DNA of 64,000 bases from an uncultured bacterium (GTDB taxonomy: Bacteria > Bacillota > Clostridia > Oscillospirales > Ruminococcaceae), in contig CAJMSD010000001.1 of assembly GCA_905215965.1 (NCBI GenBank), positions 1 through 64,000 of the forward strand, written 5' to 3'. The notes under the pieces were generated by a model that was given only the letters and a program-made list of their open reading frames with translations, searched no databases and was not told the DNA's origin. Below, in pieces: positions 8,472 to 16,641 of the stretch. Made by a program: the position numbers and the translations under genes. The first letter of the stretch is position 1. The number at the start of each line of letters is the position of its first letter.

Positions 8472-9485
8472 ATGGGAACTATACTTGTTACCGGCGGCGC
8501 CGGATTTATTGGCAGTCATACCTGCGTTGAGCTGCTTGCAGCCGGACACGAGGTCGTGATCGCGGATAACTTGTACAATTCTAAGGAAGCTGCCGTTGGA
8601 CGTATTGAGAAGCTCAGCGGAAAATGCGTGAAATTTTATAAGGCTGATATTTGCTGTTATGATGCAATGACCAAAATATTTAAAGAAAATAAAATTGACT
8701 CTGTTGTTCATTTTGCCGGACTTAAGGCTGTCGGTGAGTCGGTTCGTATGCCGCTTGAATATTATTCCAACAATATATACGGCACGCTCGTTCTGCTTAA
8801 AGCGATGAGAGAGAATAGCTGCAAAGCTATCGTTTTTTCTTCCTCCGCAACTGTTTACGGAGTGAATAATAAGCCGCCATATACTGAGGATATGCCTACT
8901 TCCGCTACAAATCCGTACGGCTATACGAAAGTTATGATCGAACAGATACTGCGCGATGTTTGTGTATCAGACGATGGTTTCAGCGCTGTCGTTCTGAGAT
9001 ATTTTAATCCTATAGGCGCACATAAAAGCGGACTTTTAGGCGAGGATCCTAACGGAATTCCCAATAATCTTGTGCCGTATATTGCTAAGGTCGCTGCCGG
9101 AGAGCTGGATCATCTCAATGTTTTCGGCAACGATTACGAAACTCCCGACGGAACAGGAGTGAGAGACTATATCCATGTTCAGGATCTGGCGAGAGGTCAT
9201 GTATCGGCGATAGACTATGCGCTCTCGAATAAGGGCTTTGAGCCGATAAATCTGGGAACGGGAAAGGGTTCGAGCGTACTTGAGATCGCTGCCGCCTATG
9301 AAAAAGCCTGCGGAAAAGTAATTCCAAAGGTGTTTGCTCCGCGAAGAGACGGAGATATCGCCGAGTGTTACGCAGACGCTTCAAAGGCTAAAAAGCTTTT
9401 AGGCTGGGAGGCTGAGTACGGTATCGACGAGATGTGCGCTGACAGCTGGAATTTTACAAAGCTTAATCCAAACGGAATTATATAG
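8472..9485 (+). CDS. galE: UDP-glucose 4-epimerase
   Basis: The 337-residue enzyme interconverts UDP-glucose and UDP-galactose in the cytoplasm. The NAD-binding GGAGFIG lies at 8-14, the active-site Ser at 124 in FSSSATVYG, and the catalytic Tyr149 and Lys153 in NPYGYTK, at the same numbers as in E. coli GalE. Length is normal for the family. GGAG precedes the ATG by 7 bases. It heads a plus-strand series (DUF2500-like, ung, metF) with short gaps, so co-transcription is plausible. Confidence 0.95.
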   Translation: MGTILVTGGAGFIGSHTCVELLAAGHEVVIADNLYNSKEAAVGRIEKLSGKCVKFYKADICCYDAMTKIFKENKIDSVVHFAGLKAVGESVRMPLEYYSNNIYGTLVLLKAMRENSCKAIVFSSSATVYGVNNKPPYTEDMPTSATNPYGYTKVMIEQILRDVCVSDDGFSAVVLRYFNPIGAHKSGLLGEDPNGIPNNLVPYIAKVAAGELDHLNVFGNDYETPDGTGVRDYIHVQDLARGHVSAIDYALSNKGFEPINLGTGKGSSVLEIAAAYEKACGKVIPKVFAPRRDGDIAECYADASKAKKLLGWEAEYGIDEMCADSWNFTKLNPNGII

Positions 9486-9505
9486 AGAAAGGATTTAGAG
9501 ACGGG

Positions 9506-9997
9506 ATGACACAAGAACTTAAAAACCTGATTATATTGCTTGCAGGGATCGTAGTAATTTTAGTTGTTATAATTATACTTTTCAGAGGTAAAAGTTCATT
9601 TATGCGTTTTATGTCAATTTTTCTTGAAGATACCTCGCAGGATAACGAACGCCCGGCAGGACGCGAAAGACAAAACTACAGCGAAAATGTAAATACTTCT
9701 CAGCGGCATAAAAATACCGATGTGCAGAAAAAAACTTCCGAGCCTATTGTTGAAATGGCAACCATTATCCGTAAGAGCGACGACCGTTTAAGAGTAATTG
9801 AAAGCACAGGTCAGGTCAAGCTTATCGACGAATATTATGAGCTTGTATTTGTCACCAGAAAGGGAAAAAATCTTAAAATAGAGTGTTCAAGATCCGCTTA
9901 TGATAAGATCCCGTTTAATCAGCAGGGCTCGCTTACGTATAAACGGAATACGCTGGTAAAATTCAAGTACTACGAGGATACGATCTACAATAATTGA
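9506..9997 (+). CDS. Single-pass membrane protein with DUF2500-like domain
   Basis: The 163-residue protein has an N-terminal membrane segment (about 8-26, Ile/Val/Leu-rich), a basic-polar linker (27-80) and a C-terminal beta-rich domain starting near VEMATIIRKSDD. That last part resembles DUF2500 domains (a conserved Thr/Lys-rich strand, a strand like ELVFVTRKGK and a closing SLTYKRNTLVKF), but I make that link from memory of the family and not from a search. Function unknown. It starts 20 bases after galE; AAAGGA is rather far (about 13 bases) and GACGGG is adjacent to the ATG. Confidence 0.6.
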   Translation: MTQELKNLIILLAGIVVILVVIIILFRGKSSFMRFMSIFLEDTSQDNERPAGRERQNYSENVNTSQRHKNTDVQKKTSEPIVEMATIIRKSDDRLRVIESTGQVKLIDEYYELVFVTRKGKNLKIECSRSAYDKIPFNQQGSLTYKRNTLVKFKYYEDTIYNN

Positions 9998-10036
9998 ACG
10001 GCATGACTTAAATGCCTTGTACTGTCAGGAGGAATC

Positions 10037-10708
10037 ATGGTACAATTTAACAACGAATGGGATGAACTGCTTAAAGATGAATTTAAAAAAGAATATTATC
10101 TTAAGCTGAGGCAGACTTTGATTCAGGAGTATCGCACTCATAGGATTTTCCCGGGAATGTACGATATTTTCAATGCGTTAAAGCTTACGTCATATAATGA
10201 CGTCAAGTGCGTTATAATCGGTCAGGATCCTTATCACGGAGAGGGACAGGCTCACGGACTGAGCTTTTCCGTTCGGCAGGGAATCGAACCTCCGCCGTCT
10301 CTTGTGAATATTTTCAAGGAGATCCGCGATGATCTTGGGATAGATAATACGGGAAAACATGGGGAACTGACAAAATGGGCGAAAAACGGAGTTCTTCTGC
10401 TTAATTCCGTCCTGACCGTCCGCGCAAATCAGGCAAGAAGTCACCGCGGCATTGGCTGGGAGAATTTTACAAGCGATGTCATTATGCTTCTGAATCAGCG
10501 CGAAAAGCCAATGGTTTTCATGCTTTGGGGCAACGACGCCAAGGCTAAGGCTCAGCTGATAACAAATCCGCAGCATCTCGTGCTTAAATCCGCGCACCCG
10601 AGTCCTCTCTCGGCATATAACGGATTTTTCGGCTGCAAGCATTTCTCAAAGGCAAATGAATTCCTGAGAAAAAATTCGATTCCCGAAATCGACTGGTCTA
10701 TAGAATAG
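10037..10708 (+). CDS. ung: Uracil-DNA glycosylase, family 1
   Basis: The 223-residue enzyme removes uracil from DNA to begin base excision repair. The water-activating loop GQDPYHGEGQAHGL (about 62-75) carries the catalytic Asp, and the minor-groove loop HPSPLSA lies near 183-189. Both are complete. Length matches family 1. AGGAGG stands 5 bases before the ATG. The next gene (metF) follows after 9 bases, so the two are translated from one message. Confidence 0.96.
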   Translation: MVQFNNEWDELLKDEFKKEYYLKLRQTLIQEYRTHRIFPGMYDIFNALKLTSYNDVKCVIIGQDPYHGEGQAHGLSFSVRQGIEPPPSLVNIFKEIRDDLGIDNTGKHGELTKWAKNGVLLLNSVLTVRANQARSHRGIGWENFTSDVIMLLNQREKPMVFMLWGNDAKAKAQLITNPQHLVLKSAHPSPLSAYNGFFGCKHFSKANEFLRKNSIPEIDWSIE

Positions 10709-10717
10709 GAGAAAATT

Positions 10718-11584
10718 ATGAAAATCAGAAGCTTATTTGATAAAAAAACGGTCTTTTCGTTTGAAGTCTTTCCGCCGAAGAAAACCAGTTCGATAGACGT
10801 TATTTATAAAACTCTCGATGAAATGCGCGATCTTTCGCCCGATTTTATAAGCGTTACCTACAGCGCAGGAGGAAGCGGAAACGGTTCGCTTGCCTGCGAT
10901 GTTGCTACCAAAATAAAGGATATGGGTATCACTCCAATGCTTCATCTTCCCTGCATAAATTATTCGAGGGAGGAAATAGACGCTGTTCTTGTCGAGGTGG
11001 AAAAAAGAGGAATCGAGAATATTCTTGCTCTCAGAGGCGACATTAATCCTGACATTCCGCCGAAAACGGATTTTTCCTATGCCAGCGATCTTATAAAGTA
11101 CCTGTGCTCGAAGGGCAGCTATGATATTGCCGCCGCCTGCTATCCGGAATGTCACCCCAGTGCGGATAGCCTGATAGACGATATTCGCAATCTGAAAACA
11201 AAAGTAGATTCGGGAGCAGATCATCTGATAACGCAGCTGTTTTTCGATAACGGTCTCTTCTATGATTTCCGCGAAAAAGCGACGATAGCAGGAATTAACG
11301 TGCCGATCGAAGCAGGTGTCATGCCCGTTGTCAACAAAAAGCAGATCGAACGAATGACAACGACCTGCGGAGCAAGTCTGCCGCGTAAATTTACGCGTAT
11401 CATGCAGAGATATGAAAACAGTCCGGAAGCTCTTCGCGACGCGGGAATAGCCTACGCCATAGATCAGATAGTTGACCTTGCTGCCGAGGGAGTTGACGGA
11501 ATCCACCTCTATACCATGAATAATTCCTATGTGGCAAGGAAGATCAGCGAGGCGGTATCAGGTATCATAGGTGTAGGAAAATGA
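10718..11584 (+). CDS. metF: 5,10-methylenetetrahydrofolate reductase
   Basis: The 288-residue TIM-barrel flavoprotein supplies 5-methyl-tetrahydrofolate for methionine synthesis. The start of the barrel FSFEVFPPKK and the FAD-site region LALRGD near residue 107 are typical. The C-terminus overlaps the next gene by 4 bases (ATGA), so translation is coupled to a stand-alone MetH-reactivation protein. That pairing strongly suggests a cobalamin-dependent methionine synthase elsewhere in the genome. AGGAG precedes the start by 7 bases. Confidence 0.93.
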   Translation: MKIRSLFDKKTVFSFEVFPPKKTSSIDVIYKTLDEMRDLSPDFISVTYSAGGSGNGSLACDVATKIKDMGITPMLHLPCINYSREEIDAVLVEVEKRGIENILALRGDINPDIPPKTDFSYASDLIKYLCSKGSYDIAAACYPECHPSADSLIDDIRNLKTKVDSGADHLITQLFFDNGLFYDFREKATIAGINVPIEAGVMPVVNKKQIERMTTTCGASLPRKFTRIMQRYENSPEALRDAGIAYAIDQIVDLAAEGVDGIHLYTMNNSYVARKISEAVSGIIGVGK

Positions 11585-12240
11585 GGCTCGACAGTATCGA
11601 CAGGCTCGAAGCTGCCCGTTATATGGGAGTTAAGGGCACACCCGACGATAAAGTTATGCAGCTTATCTGCGATGCCGAAAAGAAGCTGCTGGAAAGCGTT
11701 CAGCCAAAATACGTTTATCGTGAGGCTGAACTGTTTTTTTCTCCTGAGGGAATATTTGTCAGCGGCATTGACGTTCCTTTTACAGGAAATTCGATAAATA
11801 ATCATTTGAAAAATTGTAACAGAGCGGTTCTTCTTGCGGCAACGCTTACTTCGGAAGCCGATAAGCTTATACGGCGCGCGGTAATCTCAAGCACCGCTGA
11901 AGCACTTGCTATGGACTGCGTTTGCAGCGCGGCTGTGGAGCGAGTCTGCAATATGGCAGAAGGGGAGATCTTTAGCGGAAAGCACGCAGATTACCGAACA
12001 TGGAGATTCAGTCCCGGCTACGGAGATTTGCCTATAACTCTGCAAAAGCCGCTGCTGACCTACCTGAATGCGCAGCGCAGGATAGGTCTTACCGTGAGCG
12101 ACAGCTTCATGCTTGTGCCGACCAAATCGGTAACGGCAATTATCGGGATCTCGGATAAGCCTGTTCACAAGGGAGAACATAACTGCTCCGAATGCGAGAT
12201 GAGAGAAAGCTGCGCTTTTTCGAAAATTAATAAAGTTTAA
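11581..12240 (+). CDS. Stand-alone MetH activation-domain protein
   Basis: The 219-residue protein resembles the C-terminal AdoMet-binding reactivation domain of cobalamin methionine synthase; the RFSPGYGDLPI segment (about 141-151) matches the RxxPGY signature that contacts AdoMet. Near the C-terminus there is a cysteine group (CSECEMRESC), common in the stand-alone clostridial form. It would re-methylate inactive cob(II)alamin on a separate MetH. Start ATG overlaps the metF stop by 4 bases. No full-length metH is in this window, so the system is split. Confidence 0.85.
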   Translation: MRLDSIDRLEAARYMGVKGTPDDKVMQLICDAEKKLLESVQPKYVYREAELFFSPEGIFVSGIDVPFTGNSINNHLKNCNRAVLLAATLTSEADKLIRRAVISSTAEALAMDCVCSAAVERVCNMAEGEIFSGKHADYRTWRFSPGYGDLPITLQKPLLTYLNAQRRIGLTVSDSFMLVPTKSVTAIIGISDKPVHKGEHNCSECEMRESCAFSKINKV

Positions 12241-12342
12241 AATTGGATTCTGTATTTACAAATTTACAGAAAATACAAAAACAAGGTGCAATAATGTTGC
12301 AATGTGACGATAATCGCTTGTAAAATCTATGAAAAATGGACA

Positions 12343-12372
12343 TTGACATATATAGCAAAAAAATGTTATAAT
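12343..12372 (+). promoter_or_regulatory. Consensus promoter of the sugar-binding lipoprotein gene
   Basis: TTGACA (12343-12348) and TATAAT (12367-12372) are both perfect hexamers with an 18-base spacer. The AAGGGAG ribosome site begins 20 bases after the -10 box. Confidence 0.9.
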
Positions 12373-12408
12373 AGAAAAAATGTATTATTTTTAAGGGAGT
12401 TTTTTATT

Positions 12409-13794
12409 GTGAAAAAAATTAAAAACTTTGTTTACGCTCTTCTTATTACCGCATTATCTCTCTCAGCTTTTTCATGCGGCGATTCAAAGGAAGAGTCAGT
12501 TGTAAACAATAAGAATCTGGATCAGGCTACTCGTGATGAGATCAACAGACTCGCTAATGATTCTGAGCTTCTTACTGGAGAACTTGAAAACAAAACGATT
12601 AAGTGGATGTCGATCTGGGATATCAATCCCGACAGCACCGGAAAAAACGTTCCTACCGAGCTTGCGGTTTTCCAGGAACGCTACGGCGGCGAGGTTGAAT
12701 GGCATCAGGTTACATGGGACAATCGATATGAGAAGCTTGCCGACGCTATCAACAGCGGCGACGGTATTGATTTCTTCGCGGCAGGCGATAAGGACGCTTT
12801 TCCTAAGGGCGCTGTAAGAGGTATGTTCGTTCCTGCCGATGATTACATCGACTTCGATTCCGAGCTTTGGGCTGACGTTAAGGACGTGAACGATTCCGCT
12901 ATGTGGAACGGTAAGCACTATATGGCTATCGTCCAGACAACGGGAGACAGCTGCGCCGTTATTTATAACAGAAATACTATTCAGGAGGCAGGCTTTGATG
13001 ATCCCGCGGAGCTTTACGAAAAAGGCGAGTGGACATGGGATACTTTCGAGGATATGCTCCTGAACTTTGTCGATACCGATAATCAGAAATACGGAATCGA
13101 CGGCTGGTGGTTCGAGTTTGGTCTTATGAACACAACAGGCGTTCCTGCCGTAAGCCTTGAGGACGGAAAGCTTGTGAATAATCTTGGCGACGAGAGCATG
13201 GAGCGCGTTCAGAACTTCCTTTACGACCTTTACAATAACAACTGTATAGCTATCGGCGTAGGCGATTTCGGCTGGTCGGATAAGCCGGCTTATATCGGCG
13301 AGGGCAAGGAGCTTTTCTATCCCTGCGGTCTCTATCAGTTCTACACGACTCCCGATAAATGGAAGACTACCTTCGGCGAGGACGCATTCTTTGTTCCTAT
13401 GCCTAAGGATCCCGAAGCAGACGAGCATTACATTACCTGCGGTATGGATTCATATACGTTCGTTAAGGGCGGTCAGAATCCCGAGGGCGTAGCTAAGTAC
13501 CTCGACTGCAAACGCTGCGTTCTTCTTAACGACGAGCTTCGCAGCATAGCAGATCAGCAGATGATCGACGAGTATGGCTGGACTCAGGAAATGATCGATA
13601 TGAAGAACAGTATGCAGGAGCTTGCCGATGAGAATACTTTCATTGATTATTCATCGGGAGTTTCGTCCGACTGCGCAAGCCTGCTTGACAGCAACCTCAG
13701 AAATTCCGCAAGAGGTACGCCGTGGAATGAAACCTTTGATTCGATCAACGCAACTCTTGACACTTATCTTGAGGAAGTAAACAACGCCGAATAA
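12409..13794 (+). CDS. ABC-transporter substrate-binding lipoprotein (sugar type)
   Basis: The 461-residue exported lipoprotein has a signal peptide with the lipobox region SAFSC (Cys about 23), then an extracellular-solute-binding fold of the oligosaccharide type (patterns such as YNRNTIQEAG and EKGEWTWDTFEDML). The ligand cannot be read from sequence. I chose the GTG at 12409 because AAGGGAG lies 9 bases upstream and the signal peptide begins there; the frame continues upstream without a ribosome site. No permease or ATPase genes adjoin it, so it is an orphan binding protein served by transporter parts encoded elsewhere. Confidence 0.88.
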   Translation: MKKIKNFVYALLITALSLSAFSCGDSKEESVVNNKNLDQATRDEINRLANDSELLTGELENKTIKWMSIWDINPDSTGKNVPTELAVFQERYGGEVEWHQVTWDNRYEKLADAINSGDGIDFFAAGDKDAFPKGAVRGMFVPADDYIDFDSELWADVKDVNDSAMWNGKHYMAIVQTTGDSCAVIYNRNTIQEAGFDDPAELYEKGEWTWDTFEDMLLNFVDTDNQKYGIDGWWFEFGLMNTTGVPAVSLEDGKLVNNLGDESMERVQNFLYDLYNNNCIAIGVGDFGWSDKPAYIGEGKELFYPCGLYQFYTTPDKWKTTFGEDAFFVPMPKDPEADEHYITCGMDSYTFVKGGQNPEGVAKYLDCKRCVLLNDELRSIADQQMIDEYGWTQEMIDMKNSMQELADENTFIDYSSGVSSDCASLLDSNLRNSARGTPWNETFDSINATLDTYLEEVNNAE

Positions 13795-13912
13795 TGTGCT
13801 CGGCGGTAAAAATACTTTCATTTTAACTGATCGTTGGGTCGGCTTGTGGAAGAAAACATACGGCAGTATTTGTGCGTATAAATGATTTTCTGCAAATGAA
13901 TAGTAAAATAAA

Positions 13913-13938
13913 TGTGCTTCCTTGTTTAAGGAAGCACA
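13913..13938 (+). terminator. Hairpin between the binding-protein and epimerase genes
   Basis: An 11-bp perfect stem TGTGCTTCCTT / AAGGAAGCACA with loop GTTT. No T run follows on the plus strand (TAAAAACT), so termination is probable but not certain. The rest of the 275-base gap 13795-14069 shows nothing else apart from the next promoter. Confidence 0.6.
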
Positions 13939-14008
13939 TAAAAACTGAGTTCTTATTTGTTCAATTTGCAGATTTTTGCTGCTGTATGCAAATAGATTTT
14001 TTTAGGTA

Positions 14009-14037
14009 TTGCAATTGTGCCGGAAATGTGGTATAAT
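14009..14037 (+). promoter_or_regulatory. Promoter of the SDR epimerase gene
   Basis: TTGCAA (14009-14014), 17 bases, TATAAT (14032-14037), followed by AGGGGG at 14057 and the ATG at 14070. Confidence 0.82.
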
Positions 14038-14069
14038 TATTTGTAATGCTATTGACAGGGGGCTATATA

Positions 14070-15023
14070 ATGGCAACAGTTCTTGTAACCGGCGGCTGCG
14101 GTCTGATTGGTCAGCATATCTGTTCGGGATTGCTGAAAAAGGGCAATACAGTTATTGCTGTGGACGCTCAAGAGGGTCACTATAATGACGGTAAGGCCAA
14201 TTACTCTTTTATCGAAGCTGCGCCTACCGATAAGAACGCTTATGCTGAGATCTTCGAAAATAATAAAATAGACGTTCTCGTTCATGCAGCTTGTACGGTC
14301 GATAATGACTGGGGCGCCGTCATTACAGATAAGGAAATGAACGAAGCTAAGCTTTGCGATAAGTTCATCTACCGATATGCCATGACTTCGGAGATTCAGA
14401 AGATTATTCTTCTCAGTACCGATCAGGTATATGATTTTGCGGATACGCGCGAACCTATACGTGAGGATAACGATCTTAAGCCGGTAACTAATTATGCCGT
14501 GCTCAAGCTTAATTCTGAAAAGGCTCTTGTGGGAGAGATGGCTCACCACAAAAACGTTATGTGCTGCATTCTCAGATTTTCTCCGGTGTATACGCTCAAT
14601 TTCACCGATAATCTTACTTCAAAGATAACCGATCCGAAAGACGGAACCAAATTCGTTCTTGGAAAAGGACAGTACGGTTTCCAGTTCTGCTGTGTGCATA
14701 ATCTTGTTGATTTTATTCTGTGTTATGTTAAAAATGCAGATGATCTTACCTATGCGGGCGTATATAACGTAAGCGATAAGCTTCTTATAACGGCTGCGGA
14801 TATAATTAATTTTATGCGTGAGAATCACCGCCTTGGACCTGTTATTCAGCGAAAGAGCGCAGGAGGCGCGGTTTCCAAGCTGCTTCAGAAGATAAGTTCG
14901 AAGGACAGTAAAACGAATTATCGTTATCTTGATATGAATAAGCTTGAATATAATAATATGCTTGATAATACAAAGGCATCAAAGCTTCTTTCGTTCAGAT
15001 GGGATATACATAATACTAAGTAA
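14070..15023 (+). CDS. NAD-dependent epimerase/dehydratase (extended SDR)
   Basis: The 317-residue protein has the Rossmann motif TGGCGLIG near the N-terminus, LLSTDQVY as the active-site Ser/Thr strand, and the YxxxK pair in NYAVLK. It belongs to the nucleotide-sugar epimerase/dehydratase/reductase group. The substrate cannot be told; the STDQVYDF pattern is reminiscent of dTDP-4-dehydrorhamnose reductases. I use ATG 14070 with AGGGGG 7 bases upstream rather than an earlier in-frame ATG at 14046. It is a single-gene unit with its own promoter and terminator. Confidence 0.8.
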   Translation: MATVLVTGGCGLIGQHICSGLLKKGNTVIAVDAQEGHYNDGKANYSFIEAAPTDKNAYAEIFENNKIDVLVHAACTVDNDWGAVITDKEMNEAKLCDKFIYRYAMTSEIQKIILLSTDQVYDFADTREPIREDNDLKPVTNYAVLKLNSEKALVGEMAHHKNVMCCILRFSPVYTLNFTDNLTSKITDPKDGTKFVLGKGQYGFQFCCVHNLVDFILCYVKNADDLTYAGVYNVSDKLLITAADIINFMRENHRLGPVIQRKSAGGAVSKLLQKISSKDSKTNYRYLDMNKLEYNNMLDNTKASKLLSFRWDIHNTK

Positions 15024-15027
15024 TGAA

Positions 15028-15060
15028 AAAGAGTACACGTTAAATGTGTACTCTTTTTTT
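15028..15060. terminator. Bidirectional terminator between epimerase and rqcP
   Basis: The 11-bp stem AAAGAGTACAC / GTGTACTCTTT with loop GTTAAAT is followed by a T run on the plus strand and preceded by an A run, so it can serve the convergent minus-strand operon as well. Confidence 0.9.
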
Positions 15061-15080
15061 AGCATTTTAGGGATACGGCA

Positions 15081-15323
15081 TTACTCCACAACGGTATAAT
15101 TATCAGCCGCAGTTTCTTTTGTGGCATGCTCGGAAACGTTCAGCACCTTGACTTTGAGCGGTTTTGCTCCCATATTTATTTCGATGATATCCCCGATCTT
15201 CACGTTATAGGAAGCTCTTGCGATTTTCCCGTTTACGGATATCTTTTCCGCGTCACAGGCTTCGTTTGCAACGGTTCTGCGTTTGATAAGGCGCGTGACC
15301 TTAAGATATTTATCTAATCTCAT
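15081..15323 (-). CDS. rqcP: RqcP (YabO) S4-domain ribosome quality-control protein
   Basis: The 80-residue protein is little more than one S4 RNA-binding domain: MRLDKYLKVTRLIKRRTVAN then the ISVNGK loop. This matches RqcP/YabO, which holds peptidyl-tRNA on the stalled 50S subunit during RqcH-driven alanine tailing. Its place after mazG and the HU gene mirrors the yabN-yabO neighbourhood of Firmicutes, which supports RqcP over the heat-shock Hsp15 group. Likely the last gene of the mazG-HU-rqcP run. Confidence 0.85.
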   Translation of the reverse strand: MRLDKYLKVTRLIKRRTVANEACDAEKISVNGKIARASYNVKIGDIIEINMGAKPLKVKVLNVSEHATKETAADNYTVVE

Positions 15324-15399
15324 AATGATTCTCCTTTCATAGCATGAAAAAAGCAGGGACTGTACAAATCTGTCCCTGCTGAATTTTACGTAAGCTCAA

Positions 15400-15675
15400 T
15401 TACTTGTTAACAGCGTCCTTAAGAGCCTTGCCTGCCTTGAAAGCAGGAGCCTTGCATGGAGGGCAAGTCATCTTTTCCTTAGTCTTAGGATTTATACAAG
15501 TCTTTTCGCCTCTCTCGCGAACTTCGAAAGTACCGAAGCCTGTGATAGAAACCTTTTCACCGTTTTCAAGAGCTTCCTGAACGGCAGCGAGTGTTGCGTC
15601 AAGAGCAGCAGCAGCGTCTTTCTTTGTGCAGTTAGCTTTATCTGCGATTGAATTGATAAGTTCTGTTTTTGTCAT
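15400..15675 (-). CDS. HU-family DNA-binding protein with CPPC motif
   Basis: The 91-residue histone-like protein bends DNA. The N-terminal helical pair (MTKTELINSIADKA), GFGTFEVRERG and the C-terminal APAFKAGKALKDAVNK are standard HU. The DNA-binding arm carries the conserved Asn-Pro (INPKT). Unusual: the arm contains KTCINPKTKEKMTCPPCKAP, with three cysteines including a CPPC, where most HU proteins have a Ser/Ile-rich stretch; with Cys16 the protein has four. The ribosome site GGAGG is inside the last codons of mazG, and the ATG starts 2 bases after the mazG stop, so translation is coupled. Confidence 0.92.
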   Translation of the reverse strand: MTKTELINSIADKANCTKKDAAAALDATLAAVQEALENGEKVSITGFGTFEVRERGEKTCINPKTKEKMTCPPCKAPAFKAGKALKDAVNK

Positions 15676-15677
15676 TG

Positions 15678-16493
15678 TTAATTACCTCCGTTATTTTTTA
15701 TAAGTTTTTTTGCTTTTTCCCAGTAGACGTCGAGTTCTTCTATAGGAAGATCCTTCATATCATACGAGTCAAGCGAAACAAGCTCCTCGGTTTTAGAGAA
15801 GCGTTTTATGAATTTATTGGTAGCTGCCGAGAGGGCAAGCTCCGCATCAACACCGAGGTGACGTGCAGCATTTACACAGGAAAAAAGCAGATCGCCAAGT
15901 TCCTCCTCAATTTTCTGCTTATCATCAAGAGCCACGGCTTCGTCGAGTTCGGCTTTTTCAAAGCCGATGCAAGCCATAGCGTCCTCAGCCGACCTGAAAT
16001 CCATTCCGGCGCGCATTGCACGTTTGCCGACCTTCTGAGCGCGCATAAGAGCGGGCAAAGATTTGGCAACGCTTGTAAGCGTATCGGTATAAGACTCCTG
16101 ACCCTTGGTTTTCATTTTGATAGAATCCCAATTTCTGAGAACATCCTCAGTATTATTGACTAAAGTATCGCCGAAAACGTGTGGATGGCGAACGATAAGC
16201 TTACGGCAGATCTCGTTGCAGACATCGTCAAACACGAAATTTCCGGCTTCGTTTTCCATTTGGCAGTGCATAACCACTTGAAGAAGAACATCGCCAAGCT
16301 CCTCGCGAAGCAGGATAGGATCTTCAAGATCGATTGCCTCAAGAACCTCGCAGGTTTCCTCGATAAAGTCGTTTTTAATAGAGGAATGAGTTTGTTCTCT
16401 GTCCCACGGACAACCGCCCTTGCCTCTGAGAAGTCTGACAATTTCAAGCAGGTCGTCGATATTATAGCGTTCCTTCTGCGTAAATTCAACCAT
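15678..16493 (-). CDS. mazG: Nucleoside triphosphate pyrophosphohydrolase MazG
   Basis: The 271-residue two-domain enzyme hydrolyses abnormal and regular (d)NTPs to monophosphates. Each half shows an EExxD-type metal site: EELGDVLLQVVMH in the first domain and EEELGDLLFSCVN in the second. The N-terminal CPWDREQTHSS pattern is typical. ATG at 16493 with GAGGTG 8 bases upstream; upstream in-frame codons lack a site. It heads a run with the HU gene and rqcP, and a good promoter precedes it. Confidence 0.94.
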   Translation of the reverse strand: MVEFTQKERYNIDDLLEIVRLLRGKGGCPWDREQTHSSIKNDFIEETCEVLEAIDLEDPILLREELGDVLLQVVMHCQMENEAGNFVFDDVCNEICRKLIVRHPHVFGDTLVNNTEDVLRNWDSIKMKTKGQESYTDTLTSVAKSLPALMRAQKVGKRAMRAGMDFRSAEDAMACIGFEKAELDEAVALDDKQKIEEELGDLLFSCVNAARHLGVDAELALSAATNKFIKRFSKTEELVSLDSYDMKDLPIEELDVYWEKAKKLIKNNGGN

Positions 16494-16525
16494 GTATATA
16501 CACCTCACAAGACGGTACATCTAAT

Positions 16526-16554
16526 ATAATACCCTAAATTAAGATAAAATGCAA
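16526..16554 (-). promoter_or_regulatory. Promoter of mazG-HU-rqcP
   Basis: On the minus strand: TTGCAT (16554-16549), 17 bases, TATTAT (16531-16526), then the ribosome site and the ATG at 16493. The spacing is ideal. Confidence 0.78.
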
Positions 16555-16641
16555 CCTATTTTTTTAATTTTGTAGATTTTGCGTAATAATACGGAATACA
16601 GGCATTTCTTTTGTAGATTTTTACAAATTATGTCATAAAGA

